From contig NZ_KB898189.1 of assembly GCF_000377505.1 (NCBI RefSeq), positions 248,001-312,000 on the forward strand: a stretch of DNA of 64,000 nt, in the 5' to 3' direction. The DNA comes from Paenibacillus massiliensis 2301065 = DSM 16942 (GTDB lineage Bacteria; Bacillota; Bacilli; Paenibacillales; Paenibacillaceae). The translations under genes and the position numbers were made by a program. Under the pieces are notes generated by a model that was not told the DNA's origin, did not search any database, and saw only the letters and a list, made by a program, of their open reading frames with translations. Positions 25,651 through 33,824 of this stretch are shown here, piece by piece; positions within the stretch are counted from its first letter, which is position 1, and every line of letters begins with the position of its first letter.

Positions 25651-27594
25651 TTAGCCTTCATAGATCCATACACGCATTTCACCCGGAGTTCGATTACACC
25701 AAGCGTAATAAGGAATAGCCGTGATCCGCTGTGGGACCTTCGCAAGCGGCTCCGCACTGTATAGGTCCGAGGGTCCTGTCAGTCGGTATCCCTCTGCACT
25801 CAGCTTCACGATCCCGCCGAGCAGTTCTTCTTCGAACCTCTCGTGAATCGGACTATCCTGCGGCAAGCGGAGAGAACCGAGATTTTCCCCGTTATCCACT
25901 TCCTCCAGGCAATACACGACTGGACCACGCTGTAGCGCTACCTGCTGCTGATTCATGGAGACAAGAGAATGACTGCGCATACGCTCAGCGGGCATCGCCA
26001 GATGCAGGGTAACCTCATCACCATCGCTCCAGGTACGCTGAATGAGAAGGTAGCCTTTGTCCAGTGCCTGTACAGGGATCTTCTCACCGTTCACCTGCAC
26101 TTCCGCCTGCCTACACCAGCCCGGTATCCGTAGTGCCCAAGTAAATTCAGTTGGGTTAGCCGTACGCACCGTAAGCTGAATATTTGCGTCCCATGGATAG
26201 TGATGCGTTTGTACGATTTCAACCTCCTGCCCGGAGAGAGTCAGATTCGCCCTGCCAGCTATATACAAGTGTGTGTACAATGTATCCTCCGTCTGGGTGT
26301 ACACATGGTCCTCGACAGAAGCGATCATGCGTGCCAGATTCGGCGGGCAGCAAGCACAGAAGAACCATTTCTGCCGCTCTGGCTTCACATGCTCCTGATC
26401 TGCCCGCGAGGCTTGATACGGATTCACCTCTAACGGATTCACGTAGAAAAAGCGCTTGCCGTCCAGATCCATACCGCTGATTGTCCCGTTATATAGTGCA
26501 CGCTCCAGCACATCCACATACTTACGATCAGGAGCCATACGCAGCATTCGGTTAGCCCAGAAGACCAATCCCACAGAAGCACAGGTCTCACAGTACATGC
26601 TGTCATTGGGTAAATCGTATTTGGAGGTGAAGGCTTCACCGTTGACGGCTGATCCTACCCCGCCCGTGATGTACATTTTGTGATTCGTCACATCCTCCCA
26701 AAGAGCGTCACACGCCTGCAGCAGAGAAGCGTCCTTAGTTACTGCTGCCAAATCTGCCATCGCCGTGTACAGATACATCGCTCTGACTGCATGGCCTACA
26801 GCCTCCTTCTGCTCGCGAACGGGACGATGAGCTTGCTGATACTCGAAGCCAAGGCCGAAATTGATGCGGTTATCATCATTCCAGGTCGACGCTGTCTGAA
26901 TCCCCTTCCTCCGTTGCAGCTCCTCCACGAAATAGACCGGGTCCTGCCCCCGCTGCTCAATGAAATATTGTGCCAGCTCAAGGTAAGACGACTTACCTGT
27001 CACGTTATATAGCTTGATCAAGGCAAGCTCAATCTCCTCGTGTCCCGGATAGCCCCTGAGCTGTCCATCACCTGTACCGAAGGTCTGCTGAATGAGGCTT
27101 ACGTACTTCTCCATAATGTGCAACAGCTTCGTCTTGCCTGTTGTCTCATAGTAGGCGACCGCTGCCTCCAGAAAGTGCCCTGCACAATAAAGCTCATGAT
27201 TATCCCGCAGATTCGTCCAGCGATTGTCCGGTTCCTTCAGCATATAGTACGTATTCAGATATCCGTCCTCAGCCTGTGCCCTGCCGAGCAGCTCTATGAT
27301 CTCGTCGGCCTGCCGCTCCAGCTCCGGGTTCGGATGATCGCGCAAGCTGAAGGCCACCGTCTCCAGCCATTTAGCGAGATCGCTATCCTGAAAGACTGTC
27401 CCGTAATACTCTCCAGTAGACTCCCCAGCAGCTATTCTGAAGTTCTCGATCGCATGACTTGGTTCGGTGTCTGGTAGTTCATCATTCAAGGCTTTCCACT
27501 GATACGGGATCACCTCCTCCGCTACGACCTGCTTATATTTCTTCCAGAAGGCATCCTCTACCGTGACTTGTTTGACTGGCTTGGCGACTTGCAT
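25651..27594 (-). CDS. GH127 beta-L-arabinofuranosidase
   Basis: A 647-residue enzyme. ATG 27592-27594 (MQVAKPVKQ) is preferred because AAAAAGGA lies about ten bases upstream; the frame also extends to a TTG at 27615. GH127 marks are visible: the SMYCETCASVG segment (catalytic-site Glu and Cys) and WFFCACCPPN, containing the nucleophile Cys that with the Glu and other Cys binds zinc. No signal peptide, so it acts on imported sugar. The family releases beta-L-arabinofuranose from arabino-oligosaccharides such as those on hydroxyproline-rich plant glycoproteins. It is divergent from an AraC regulator and has a cre-like site. Confidence 0.9.
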   Translation of the reverse strand: MQVAKPVKQVTVEDAFWKKYKQVVAEEVIPYQWKALNDELPDTEPSHAIENFRIAAGESTGEYYGTVFQDSDLAKWLETVAFSLRDHPNPELERQADEIIELLGRAQAEDGYLNTYYMLKEPDNRWTNLRDNHELYCAGHFLEAAVAYYETTGKTKLLHIMEKYVSLIQQTFGTGDGQLRGYPGHEEIELALIKLYNVTGKSSYLELAQYFIEQRGQDPVYFVEELQRRKGIQTASTWNDDNRINFGLGFEYQQAHRPVREQKEAVGHAVRAMYLYTAMADLAAVTKDASLLQACDALWEDVTNHKMYITGGVGSAVNGEAFTSKYDLPNDSMYCETCASVGLVFWANRMLRMAPDRKYVDVLERALYNGTISGMDLDGKRFFYVNPLEVNPYQASRADQEHVKPERQKWFFCACCPPNLARMIASVEDHVYTQTEDTLYTHLYIAGRANLTLSGQEVEIVQTHHYPWDANIQLTVRTANPTEFTWALRIPGWCRQAEVQVNGEKIPVQALDKGYLLIQRTWSDGDEVTLHLAMPAERMRSHSLVSMNQQQVALQRGPVVYCLEEVDNGENLGSLRLPQDSPIHERFEEELLGGIVKLSAEGYRLTGPSDLYSAEPLAKVPQRITAIPYYAWCNRTPGEMRVWIYEG

Positions 27595-27618
27595 GATTTC
27601 CACATCCTTTTTCAAAAA

Positions 27619-27632
27619 TATAACGCTTTCAT
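27619..27632 (-). promoter_or_regulatory. cre-like site upstream of the GH127 gene
   Basis: On the minus strand ATGAAAGCGTTATA keeps the TGAAAGCG core of a CcpA site, with the last conserved position lost. It lies 25 bp upstream of the preferred start and could give glucose repression. Confidence 0.45.
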
Positions 27633-27879
27633 TTTTAGGTAATTCACGCTAAAGTAATGAGCATGGTTCAAGTGTAGCAACCCTACGCTCAAAACAACAT
27701 CGCCAGCCTCAACTAAAACATATACAATTCCACACTTCTTACACGGACTGAATGCAAGGGCTTGTCCAGGTCTAGACGGTTAGTTCAATTCATATATACG
27801 GCTATCCATATGTTCTTCGGAAGACAGTGTGATTTCGCATACAGGATTCCGCATATTAGAGAAAGGAGCTGAAGCATAT

Positions 27880-28758
27880 ATGAGCGACACGGGCTTTCTC
27901 TCCTTCCTTGTGCCTCCGTTGCCCTATTTTATCGAGGGGAATCTCACAACATACCAGGAAGGGGATCGACATCCGAATCGGTATAATCTGGGATATTTTG
28001 ACGTCATTATCGTCAAAGAAGGGAGGCTGCACCTTGGAGAGGAAGGTCGCTCATGGCTGCTGGGTGAACATGATGCACTTATTCTGGAGCCGGATAAGCA
28101 TCACTTTCCGATGGAGGCATGTACGACACGGACCTCCTTCTACTGGTTCCATTTTCAGACCAATAGTACGTGGCTGGCCCAACCTTCTCCTCATCTGATC
28201 GCACCGAGCTCTCCTATGCCAGAGCTGCATTTTCATTCGGAGCATACGACCATTCATCTGCCGAAATTCCAGCAAGTGCACAATGCGCAGGAGCTCTTTA
28301 TCAAGCTGGACTACCTATTAGCTTCAACATTGCAGCCAAGGAAGCTGGCCCTGTGGGAGACACAACAGACCTTTGTGAACATTTTCCGCACTCTGGAATA
28401 TGATCAGAACCATACCAGTAGCTCTGCACGGCTTGCCGAGAAGATCGAAATGTATCTGAAGCAGCACTATCAGAAGCCAATCACGAATTATGATCTGGAG
28501 GCTCACTTTCACCTACATCAGAACTATCTGGCTCGCTGTATGAAGCTGACCTTCCAGTGTACGCCACTTGAGTATCTCATGGGGTATCGGCTGGAGCAGG
28601 CACGTAATCTGCTGCTACAGACGGATTGGTCGATCCAGCAAATCACGGAGGAGGTCGGATTTACACAAGCCAGCTATTTCTCCAGATGCTTCAAGGATAA
28701 ATTCGGCATGTCCCCGAAGCACTATCGTCAGCAATACTGGCGACCAGAACGAACGTGA
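27880..28758 (+). CDS. AraC-family regulator of the arabinoside block
   Basis: A 292-residue protein starting at ATG 27880 with AAAGGAG upstream. The N-terminal cupin-like ligand domain begins SFLVPPLPYFIEGN and includes LGEHDALILEPDKHHFP. The C-terminal double HTH contains FHLHQNYLARCMKLTF and EEVGFTQASYFSRCFKDKFG. It is divergent from the GH127-symporter unit, separated by 285 bp, and probably activates it in response to an arabinose-containing sugar. This role is inferred from position. Confidence 0.88.
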   Translation: MSDTGFLSFLVPPLPYFIEGNLTTYQEGDRHPNRYNLGYFDVIIVKEGRLHLGEEGRSWLLGEHDALILEPDKHHFPMEACTTRTSFYWFHFQTNSTWLAQPSPHLIAPSSPMPELHFHSEHTTIHLPKFQQVHNAQELFIKLDYLLASTLQPRKLALWETQQTFVNIFRTLEYDQNHTSSSARLAEKIEMYLKQHYQKPITNYDLEAHFHLHQNYLARCMKLTFQCTPLEYLMGYRLEQARNLLLQTDWSIQQITEEVGFTQASYFSRCFKDKFGMSPKHYRQQYWRPERT

Positions 28759-28940
28759 GCTCAGCTACGGCACTATTTAATCTAGTATTTTATAAACCGT
28801 GTCACCAGCTTTAATAGATCTATCAACCGGATGTAGTTCACTAGTGTTACATTCTTAAGCAACATATTTGTATTCCTTACTCTTTGGATTCCATCTCTTA
28901 GCAGCAGCGTTACCCCGGATACCTGTACATACAGAAATAG

Positions 28941-28964
28941 CCGACAAGCACTTCGTCTTGTCGG
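28941..28964 (-). terminator. weak hairpin terminator after the DinB gene
   Basis: A perfect 8-bp stem CCGACAAG/CTTGTCGG with an 8-base loop, 30 bp after the DinB stop. The minus-strand tail (CTATTTCTG) is only moderately T-rich. The stretch from 28759 to 28940 holds no supported gene. Confidence 0.5.
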
Positions 28965-28994
28965 CCACGTTTGGTCCCGTTATGTAGACACCAT

Positions 28995-29456
28995 CTATTT
29001 CAAGATCCGCACCATCGCGTTCACCATTCCAGTGTGCGAGCTCTCATGCGTATTGCACAGGTGGAACAGATCTCCTACAGTCACAGCACTCGCAAAATTA
29101 TCCTTCTGGGCAACCGACTCCTCCAGCACAGGCTCAAACGTCTCACGAAGCCGGGCAGGCTGATCCTTGAGCAATTGAATTAAGTCATCCCACGCTGGTG
29201 GCTCTTCTGTCCAATCAGCTGGCTTAGTTCCCGGACCGAAAAATCTAGCGAAGTGCTCTGGCAGTGTAATGGCTCTTCCAGAGAAGCGATGAATAAGCCC
29301 ATCTGTCACGGTAATGACATGACCAAGTTGCCAATGTACATTATTATTGAAGCCTGCCGGGACCACCCCTCGCTTGTCCGCTGGTAGGGATTCCAGGTGT
29401 TTTAACAAGCCCTGACGAGTTCTATTCATTAGTTGAAATGCAAATTGATCCGACAT
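28995..29456 (-). CDS. DinB-superfamily (YfiT-like) protein
   Basis: A 153-residue four-helix-bundle-type protein. The second of two adjacent ATGs (29454-29456) is best spaced from AGGAGG. Conserved histidines for a metal site occur in NVHWQLGHVITVTDG and CNTHESSHTGMV. DinB-like proteins include putative metal-dependent thiol S-transferases acting with bacillithiol; no specific substrate can be assigned. Monocistronic. Confidence 0.82.
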   Translation of the reverse strand: MSDQFAFQLMNRTRQGLLKHLESLPADKRGVVPAGFNNNVHWQLGHVITVTDGLIHRFSGRAITLPEHFARFFGPGTKPADWTEEPPAWDDLIQLLKDQPARLRETFEPVLEESVAQKDNFASAVTVGDLFHLCNTHESSHTGMVNAMVRILK

Positions 29457-29811
29457 CATATCGCCTCCTATGAATTCATAAAGCGTTAATTGGCTGTTTC
29501 CTGCATATCGCAAAGCCAAATTCACATAAATCTATTATCCTATCTCGGGGCTACTCTTTCAAATACACCTTTTGCGATCGGAATTATAGTCACTCTCCGC
29601 TTGCGCTGGTCATATTATCAGAAGTTCCCTTGTTATGAAGTAAATGCATCGACACGATCCGGGACCTCTTATATAATATCAAATGGGTATATATACTCAT
29701 GATATTAAATGGTTAATTTTATATAATTATGTATTTTATACTTTTAATATATATAATTATCGATCACTGTACATTATACATTCATTTATACACCAGATAG
29801 GAGGCCATTGA

Positions 29812-30204
29812 ATGGAAGATAGCACTCAAGCTCATGTTAGAAAAGAACCCTACCGTTATGTCATGAATCAGCCTTTACCTTGTCTAATCACGCTTCCACA
29901 GAATAGCACAAGACCACACTCAACCCTGTCCGCAGAAGGCATACTAGTAGATCTTAGTCTTGCAGGCTGCAAAATACGCACCTCGCTGAAGCTTCGTCCC
30001 TCCGCAGGTGCCTCCGATGTCATGGTCCAATACCAGTTAAATCAACGAGAGCTCTCCTTCACCGGGCGCGTTCGATGGGGATGGATATTCGGCGTGGATC
30101 AGTATCAATATGGACTTCGTTTGGAGTTGAACGAGGATGAACGAGCACTCCTACGCAAAGAGTTAGAGCAGTGGGCTGGCGGCACTCCGGTTAAAGCATT
30201 GTGA
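29812..30204 (+). CDS. PilZ-domain cyclic-di-GMP-binding protein
   Basis: A 130-residue, single-domain protein starting at ATG 29812 with TAGGAGG upstream. The PilZ signature pieces are the N-terminal RKEPYRY arginine pair and VDLSLAGCKI (D/N-x-S-x-x-G), followed by GRVRWGWIFGVDQYQYGLRL. It would bind c-di-GMP and relay it to a partner that is not encoded nearby. The upstream 285 bp is very AT-rich with no other gene. Confidence 0.78.
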   Translation: MEDSTQAHVRKEPYRYVMNQPLPCLITLPQNSTRPHSTLSAEGILVDLSLAGCKIRTSLKLRPSAGASDVMVQYQLNQRELSFTGRVRWGWIFGVDQYQYGLRLELNEDERALLRKELEQWAGGTPVKAL

Positions 30205-30217
30205 TATCAATACTGAA

Positions 30218-30607
30218 TTATATATTCCGTCCTTCCCAATAATGGATCAGGCCTCTCCAGACGCCAAGTGACAATCGTCCCAGATGGTGCTCAAAGCCCG
30301 ATAGCTGGAGCCCCTCGCACGCTAAGATCCGGTTTTGTAGACTTTCGAAAAAGCCTGTCGTGAGCAAGGTCCGCACCTCTTCATTCCCTTCTAAGAACAT
30401 CTGCTCTACGACAGAGAATACATCCTTCACCTCATTCGTTGGTTGGTCCAGTAGCCTAGGGAATAGATGCTCTGCAAAATCTGCCACCTCAAGATAATAC
30501 AGCCGTTGTTCCCCTGCTTCATAGTTATCGTTCAGGTAGCGCTCTGCCCGGTTCTGATACGAGGGACATGCCTGAATCAGCAACGCCATGACCTCTTGAA
30601 TGTCCAT
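30218..30607 (-). CDS. hypothetical protein (DUF7674-like)
   Basis: A 129-residue soluble protein. ATG 30605-30607 (MDIQEVMALL) is chosen because GGAG lies six bases upstream; the frame extends five codons further. Acidic and helical, with YYLEVADFAEHLFPRLL and EVRTLLTTGFFESLQNRI. It loosely recalls small proteins of the DUF7674 type often found near polymorphic-toxin immunity genes, but I am not certain. It ends 13 bp from the convergent PilZ gene. Confidence 0.55.
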   Translation of the reverse strand: MDIQEVMALLIQACPSYQNRAERYLNDNYEAGEQRLYYLEVADFAEHLFPRLLDQPTNEVKDVFSVVEQMFLEGNEEVRTLLTTGFFESLQNRILACEGLQLSGFEHHLGRLSLGVWRGLIHYWEGRNI

Positions 30608-30773
30608 CTTCATCTCCATCAACCTATCTGTAATATGATTAAGAACCTCTCATCACTTCTGGCTTCCACAGCAGCTTGCTTGCAAATCAACCTGGAGGCG
30701 AACTATACGAACTAAGCCATTTCTGCTTCCTTAAGGATCATGGCTCATGTTGAAGAATGCATCCAGCAACGGA

Positions 30774-31412
30774 TCACTCACTCTGCAAGTTCGGTAGATA
30801 GCGCTGGAAGGTTCTGAACAGGATATACTTCTGTAATCCTCTCACTTGGCTTAGGCACTGCTCCGCCAGAGCTTGTGCCTCTTCGATCTCCCCGGCCCTC
30901 CGCTTAATATCGTACAATAATGCGTTTCGCATCCACACCTTGGGTATCCCGTCAATGATCTGCAGCGCAGCCTCCGTATGTCCCAGTTCAATCTGAAGAG
31001 CCGCCCGATAATAATCGCTATACGCCTGAGGACGAATGTGTTCGATCTCTTCCTGTACCTCTAGCAGATTCTTTCTGTGAAACGCCAGCAACGTCTTGAA
31101 CAATGCCTGCTTGCTTGTACTCTTATGCTGGGCCAACAGCTTGTGGATGCATTGCTCCACTTCTTCATTCAACTCATTCCCAACCGCGTAATAGAGATAG
31201 ACCTCGGGCTTGCTTCGATTAGCCAATAAATAGCGTTCCAGCCGCCTGATATTCGTCTCCCATAAGATGTTGTACATACTAGGCAGCAGGAGCACAACGA
31301 CAAGCGCCAGGAACAAGACGATGGCAGCTGGAGCCTTATGATCGGGATAGATCGAGCAATACCACAAATACCCCCCCATGAATAAGGCAACAATCAAATA
31401 CTTCAGCTTCAT
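30774..31412 (-). CDS. membrane protein with two N-terminal helices and a TPR-like cytosolic domain
   Basis: A 212-residue protein starting at ATG 31410-31412. Two hydrophobic segments (about residues 5-20 and 28-48) are followed by an all-helical part with degenerate tetratricopeptide spacing (SDYYRAALQIELGHTEAALQIIDG, ALAEQCLSQVRGLQKY). I do not recognise the family. It is divergent from the split-sigma cassette and monocistronic. Confidence 0.65.
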   Translation of the reverse strand: MKLKYLIVALFMGGYLWYCSIYPDHKAPAAIVLFLALVVVLLLPSMYNILWETNIRRLERYLLANRSKPEVYLYYAVGNELNEEVEQCIHKLLAQHKSTSKQALFKTLLAFHRKNLLEVQEEIEHIRPQAYSDYYRAALQIELGHTEAALQIIDGIPKVWMRNALLYDIKRRAGEIEEAQALAEQCLSQVRGLQKYILFRTFQRYLPNLQSE

Positions 31413-31513
31413 CTCACTTCTGTCCTTTCATTTTATCCTTTACTTCTAAGACTAGTTTAACAGGTCCAATCTATATAGCACATATCTGGCATTAATTTTT
31501 TTCGCAAAAAAGA

Positions 31514-31525
31514 GAACAAATGTTC
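31514..31525. promoter_or_regulatory. LexA (DinR)-like SOS box
   Basis: GAACAAATGTTC matches the invariant GAAC-N4-GTTC core of the Bacillus LexA box; the outer C/G positions are A and C. It lies 91 bp upstream of the split-sigma cassette, in the region where its promoter must be. A TTGTA-aaa-TACAA dyad follows at 31534-31546. Confidence 0.5.
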
Positions 31526-31615
31526 CTTTTTAGTTGTAAAATACAACCTAAAAATACCTATATAAGTAGATACATCTCAAAGCAATTAAAGTATATATAG
31601 AAAGGAGCGAATAGC

Positions 31616-31960
31616 ATGATTACCGGACAGACAGCCTATGAGCGGTATCGTGCAGAGATATACCGGATTGGTTGGAGGATTCAATACAAAGCCAAGAAGA
31701 TCAGAAACAGAGAGCTCCCTCTTTTGGAGCACGAACCCATAAAGGAAGATTTCACAGTAGCGTCTGATCAGGCTCTAACCTTCGAGCAATTGCTAGATAC
31801 TTTGCCCGACACTGGACAACGGGTGCTGCACAAGCTGTATTGGGAGGGATTGACCGAAGCTGAGGCAGCCCGTCAGCTCAAAATTAGCCAACAGGCGGTG
31901 AATCAATGGAAGAGAAAAATGCTGAAGCAATTATCTCAGAAGCTCACTTCGAACAACTGA
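31616..31960 (+). CDS. sigma-70 region-4-like protein (SigO/YvrI-type half of a split sigma factor)
   Basis: A 114-residue protein starting at ATG 31616 behind AAAGGAG. The C-terminal half is a sigma region-4 HTH: LPDTGQRVLHKLYWEGLT and EAARQLKISQQAVNQWKRKM. No region 2 is present. In B. subtilis, SigO (YvrI) supplies region 4 and needs RsoA for region 2. Here a short region-2-like protein is encoded by the overlapping next gene, followed by a YvrJ-like gene. A plain HTH regulator is the alternative. Confidence 0.7.
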   Translation: MITGQTAYERYRAEIYRIGWRIQYKAKKIRNRELPLLEHEPIKEDFTVASDQALTFEQLLDTLPDTGQRVLHKLYWEGLTEAEAARQLKISQQAVNQWKRKMLKQLSQKLTSNN

Positions 31961-32121
31961 TCCAGGCGGCAAGACAGCATGACTCGGAGGCGATGCTAGC
32001 TGTTATCGAGCTCTTTCAGCCTGATATTCAGCGCTTATCCCGTTATATACATCTACCACGAGAGGATGCTACGTCTGAGATTATCGTAGAATTCCTTGAA
32101 TTCTTGCAGACCGACGTCTGA
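31906..32121 (+). CDS. sigma region-2-like HTH_16 protein (RsoA-type partner)
   Basis: A 71-residue protein from ATG 31906, which overlaps the end of the region-4 gene by 55 bp in another frame. The sequence FEQLIQAARQHDSEAMLAVIELF followed by FQPDIQRLSRYIHLPREDATSEI matches the N-terminal part of sigma region 2 (HTH_16-like). It is comparable in size to B. subtilis RsoA. The extensive overlap suggests coupled, stoichiometric synthesis of the two halves. Confidence 0.65.
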   Translation: MEEKNAEAIISEAHFEQLIQAARQHDSEAMLAVIELFQPDIQRLSRYIHLPREDATSEIIVEFLEFLQTDV

Positions 32122-32165
32122 AGCACCACCATTCATTGATCAGCATGGAAGGAGGAGCACATCCT

Positions 32166-32441
32166 ATGGACAGCCTATCGGCAGAGCAGATCAGCACTCT
32201 TATTGGCACTGTCGGCTTTCCCAGCCTGATCGCCATTATTTTGCTACGCAGCGTCCTGGGCAACTTTAACCAACGCTTGGACGATCTCGACAAAAGACTG
32301 CTGCAGCTCAACAAGTCAATCATGTTGGTTGACAAGACACTTCACCAATTATCCAGCCAAGCTACGAAAGACATCAAGGACCCACACTTATCCAGTACGG
32401 AAAGTAACCACCCACGAATGGTATCCAAAAAACATCTCTAA
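32166..32441 (+). CDS. yvrJ: YvrJ-family small membrane protein
   Basis: A 91-residue protein starting at ATG 32166 behind AAGGAGG. One N-terminal transmembrane segment (about residues 11-28, TVGFPSLIAIILLRSV) is followed by a short coiled coil (NQRLDDLDKRLLQLNKSI), as in YvrJ and BhlA/UviB holin-like proteins. B. subtilis yvrJ belongs to the SigO-RsoA regulon, which supports the split-sigma reading of the two genes upstream. The frame has a roughly 25-residue hydrophilic tail not usual for the family. Confidence 0.65.
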   Translation: MDSLSAEQISTLIGTVGFPSLIAIILLRSVLGNFNQRLDDLDKRLLQLNKSIMLVDKTLHQLSSQATKDIKDPHLSSTESNHPRMVSKKHL

Positions 32442-32450
32442 ACGTAGATC

Positions 32451-32486
32451 AAGAGGATCATGCACCGTGTGGGCCAGGATCCTCTT
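32451..32486 (+). terminator. terminator of the split-sigma/YvrJ cassette
   Basis: A perfect 9-bp stem AAGAGGATC/GATCCTCTT followed by TAATTGT, 9 bp after the YvrJ stop and before the convergent MFS gene. Confidence 0.65.
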
Positions 32487-32519
32487 TAATTGTACTTACG
32501 CTATACACTCGAACTTGTT

Positions 32520-33824
32520 CTATTGCAATGCTGGGGACAACTCAAGCTCTCGAATGGATCGTACTCGTATCAGCATGACCGCCGTGAACATAACCATCAC
32601 ACCAGCCAGCAAGAACAAGAATCCGATTCCTCGGCCAGGACCTGTACCAATGACTGCCCCAACTGTAGAAGCCAGCACACCATGCTCCGTGAGCAGTGGA
32701 TTAAAGACTCCATCTGATAATATACCAGCACTAGCATAAGCTGCTATATATCCGAGCTGAGATACCAAGCCAATCATTCCCCAGGCTCTCCCCTGAGTCT
32801 CGTTCGGGATATGGGTGCGTATGAGAACATCAGCACTCGTATTCACGAAGGCCAGTGCAGCAAAAAACAAAAATCCCATAGTCGTAATTAGCACTACATT
32901 CGTCGTCATTCCTAGTAGGGCAAAGAAGATACCGGACATAAACAGGCCTATGGCCATGACTTTGCTGTACTGCTTACGAATACTGAACACTCCGATGAAT
33001 AGGCTTCCGAGCAGTAAGCCTGTAGCACTGATGGATTCAACGATTCCCAGCGTGCGCGCATCCGATAGTGGTAATACCAGCGGAGTGAACAGCGTCTCTA
33101 GAAACCCGATAAAGAACGTTACCAAGGTCAGAATAAGCATCAGATAGCGCACTCCTTTGGCCTTCATGACTATATGCCACCCTTCATGAAGCTCGGCCCA
33201 GAGATTACTGTGTTCTCTTGTCTTGGATTCCTTGCTGCAACTGGCTGCCACACGGCTCCGCACGACTATAATCGTAAGCAAGGTTACTAGAAAGGTGGAC
33301 ATATCCAGCAGCAATATTCCTTCAATACCGATGAATCCAATAAATAAGCCGGCCAGTACAGGTGAAATAAGGTATTTCGAAGCTCCCGCCAACTGTACCA
33401 TTCCACTAGCCTGTGCATACTGCTCCTTGCTGAGCAGATCGGTAATGGTCGCCCGGTAGGCTGGATCCGTCAAGGATGCGAAGATGGAGCTAAGGGTTAC
33501 ACCGACACAAATGTGCCATACCTCCATCTGTCCTGTCATCATCATTAGCAAAATATACAGCAGCCCCAAGACAGAACCACCGTCACCAATCAGCATCATG
33601 AGTCTGCGATCAAACCGATCCGCCAGCACACCTCCTACTGGAGCGAGCAGGATGATCGGTAGAAATGCACATAGCGTTACCAGGGAGACCGCGGTTGCAG
33701 AATGAGTCATCTGGAAGACGTAGACACCCAGTCCGAAGGCTGTCAGTCCACTCCCTATACTGGAGGTCAGCTCCCCTAGCCATAGTATCAGGAAGGTAGT
33801 AAAAGATTTCTTAAGCATGCTCAT
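32520..33824 (-). CDS. MFS drug-efflux-type transporter
   Basis: A 434-residue, 12-helix protein. The start ATG 33822-33824 overlaps the TetR stop by 14 bp. The loop 2-3 signature is APVGGVLADRFDRRLMMLIGD, and IRTHIPNETQGRAWGMIG resembles the macrolide-efflux/MefA-like MFS_3 group. It probably exports a drug or toxic metabolite under control of the co-transcribed TetR protein. Confidence 0.87.
   Translation of the reverse strand: MSMLKKSFTTFLILWLGELTSSIGSGLTAFGLGVYVFQMTHSATAVSLVTLCAFLPIILLAPVGGVLADRFDRRLMMLIGDGGSVLGLLYILLMMMTGQMEVWHICVGVTLSSIFASLTDPAYRATITDLLSKEQYAQASGMVQLAGASKYLISPVLAGLFIGFIGIEGILLLDMSTFLVTLLTIIVVRSRVAASCSKESKTREHSNLWAELHEGWHIVMKAKGVRYLMLILTLVTFFIGFLETLFTPLVLPLSDARTLGIVESISATGLLLGSLFIGVFSIRKQYSKVMAIGLFMSGIFFALLGMTTNVVLITTMGFLFFAALAFVNTSADVLIRTHIPNETQGRAWGMIGLVSQLGYIAAYASAGILSDGVFNPLLTEHGVLASTVGAVIGTGPGRGIGFLFLLAGVMVMFTAVMLIRVRSIRELELSPALQ

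Noticed and set aside
28759-28940. Possible decayed small gene on the minus strand (GNAAAKRWNPKSKEYKYVA-like reading)
   Set aside because: No start codon, an in-frame stop in the middle and no recognised family; evidence too thin for a pseudogene call.
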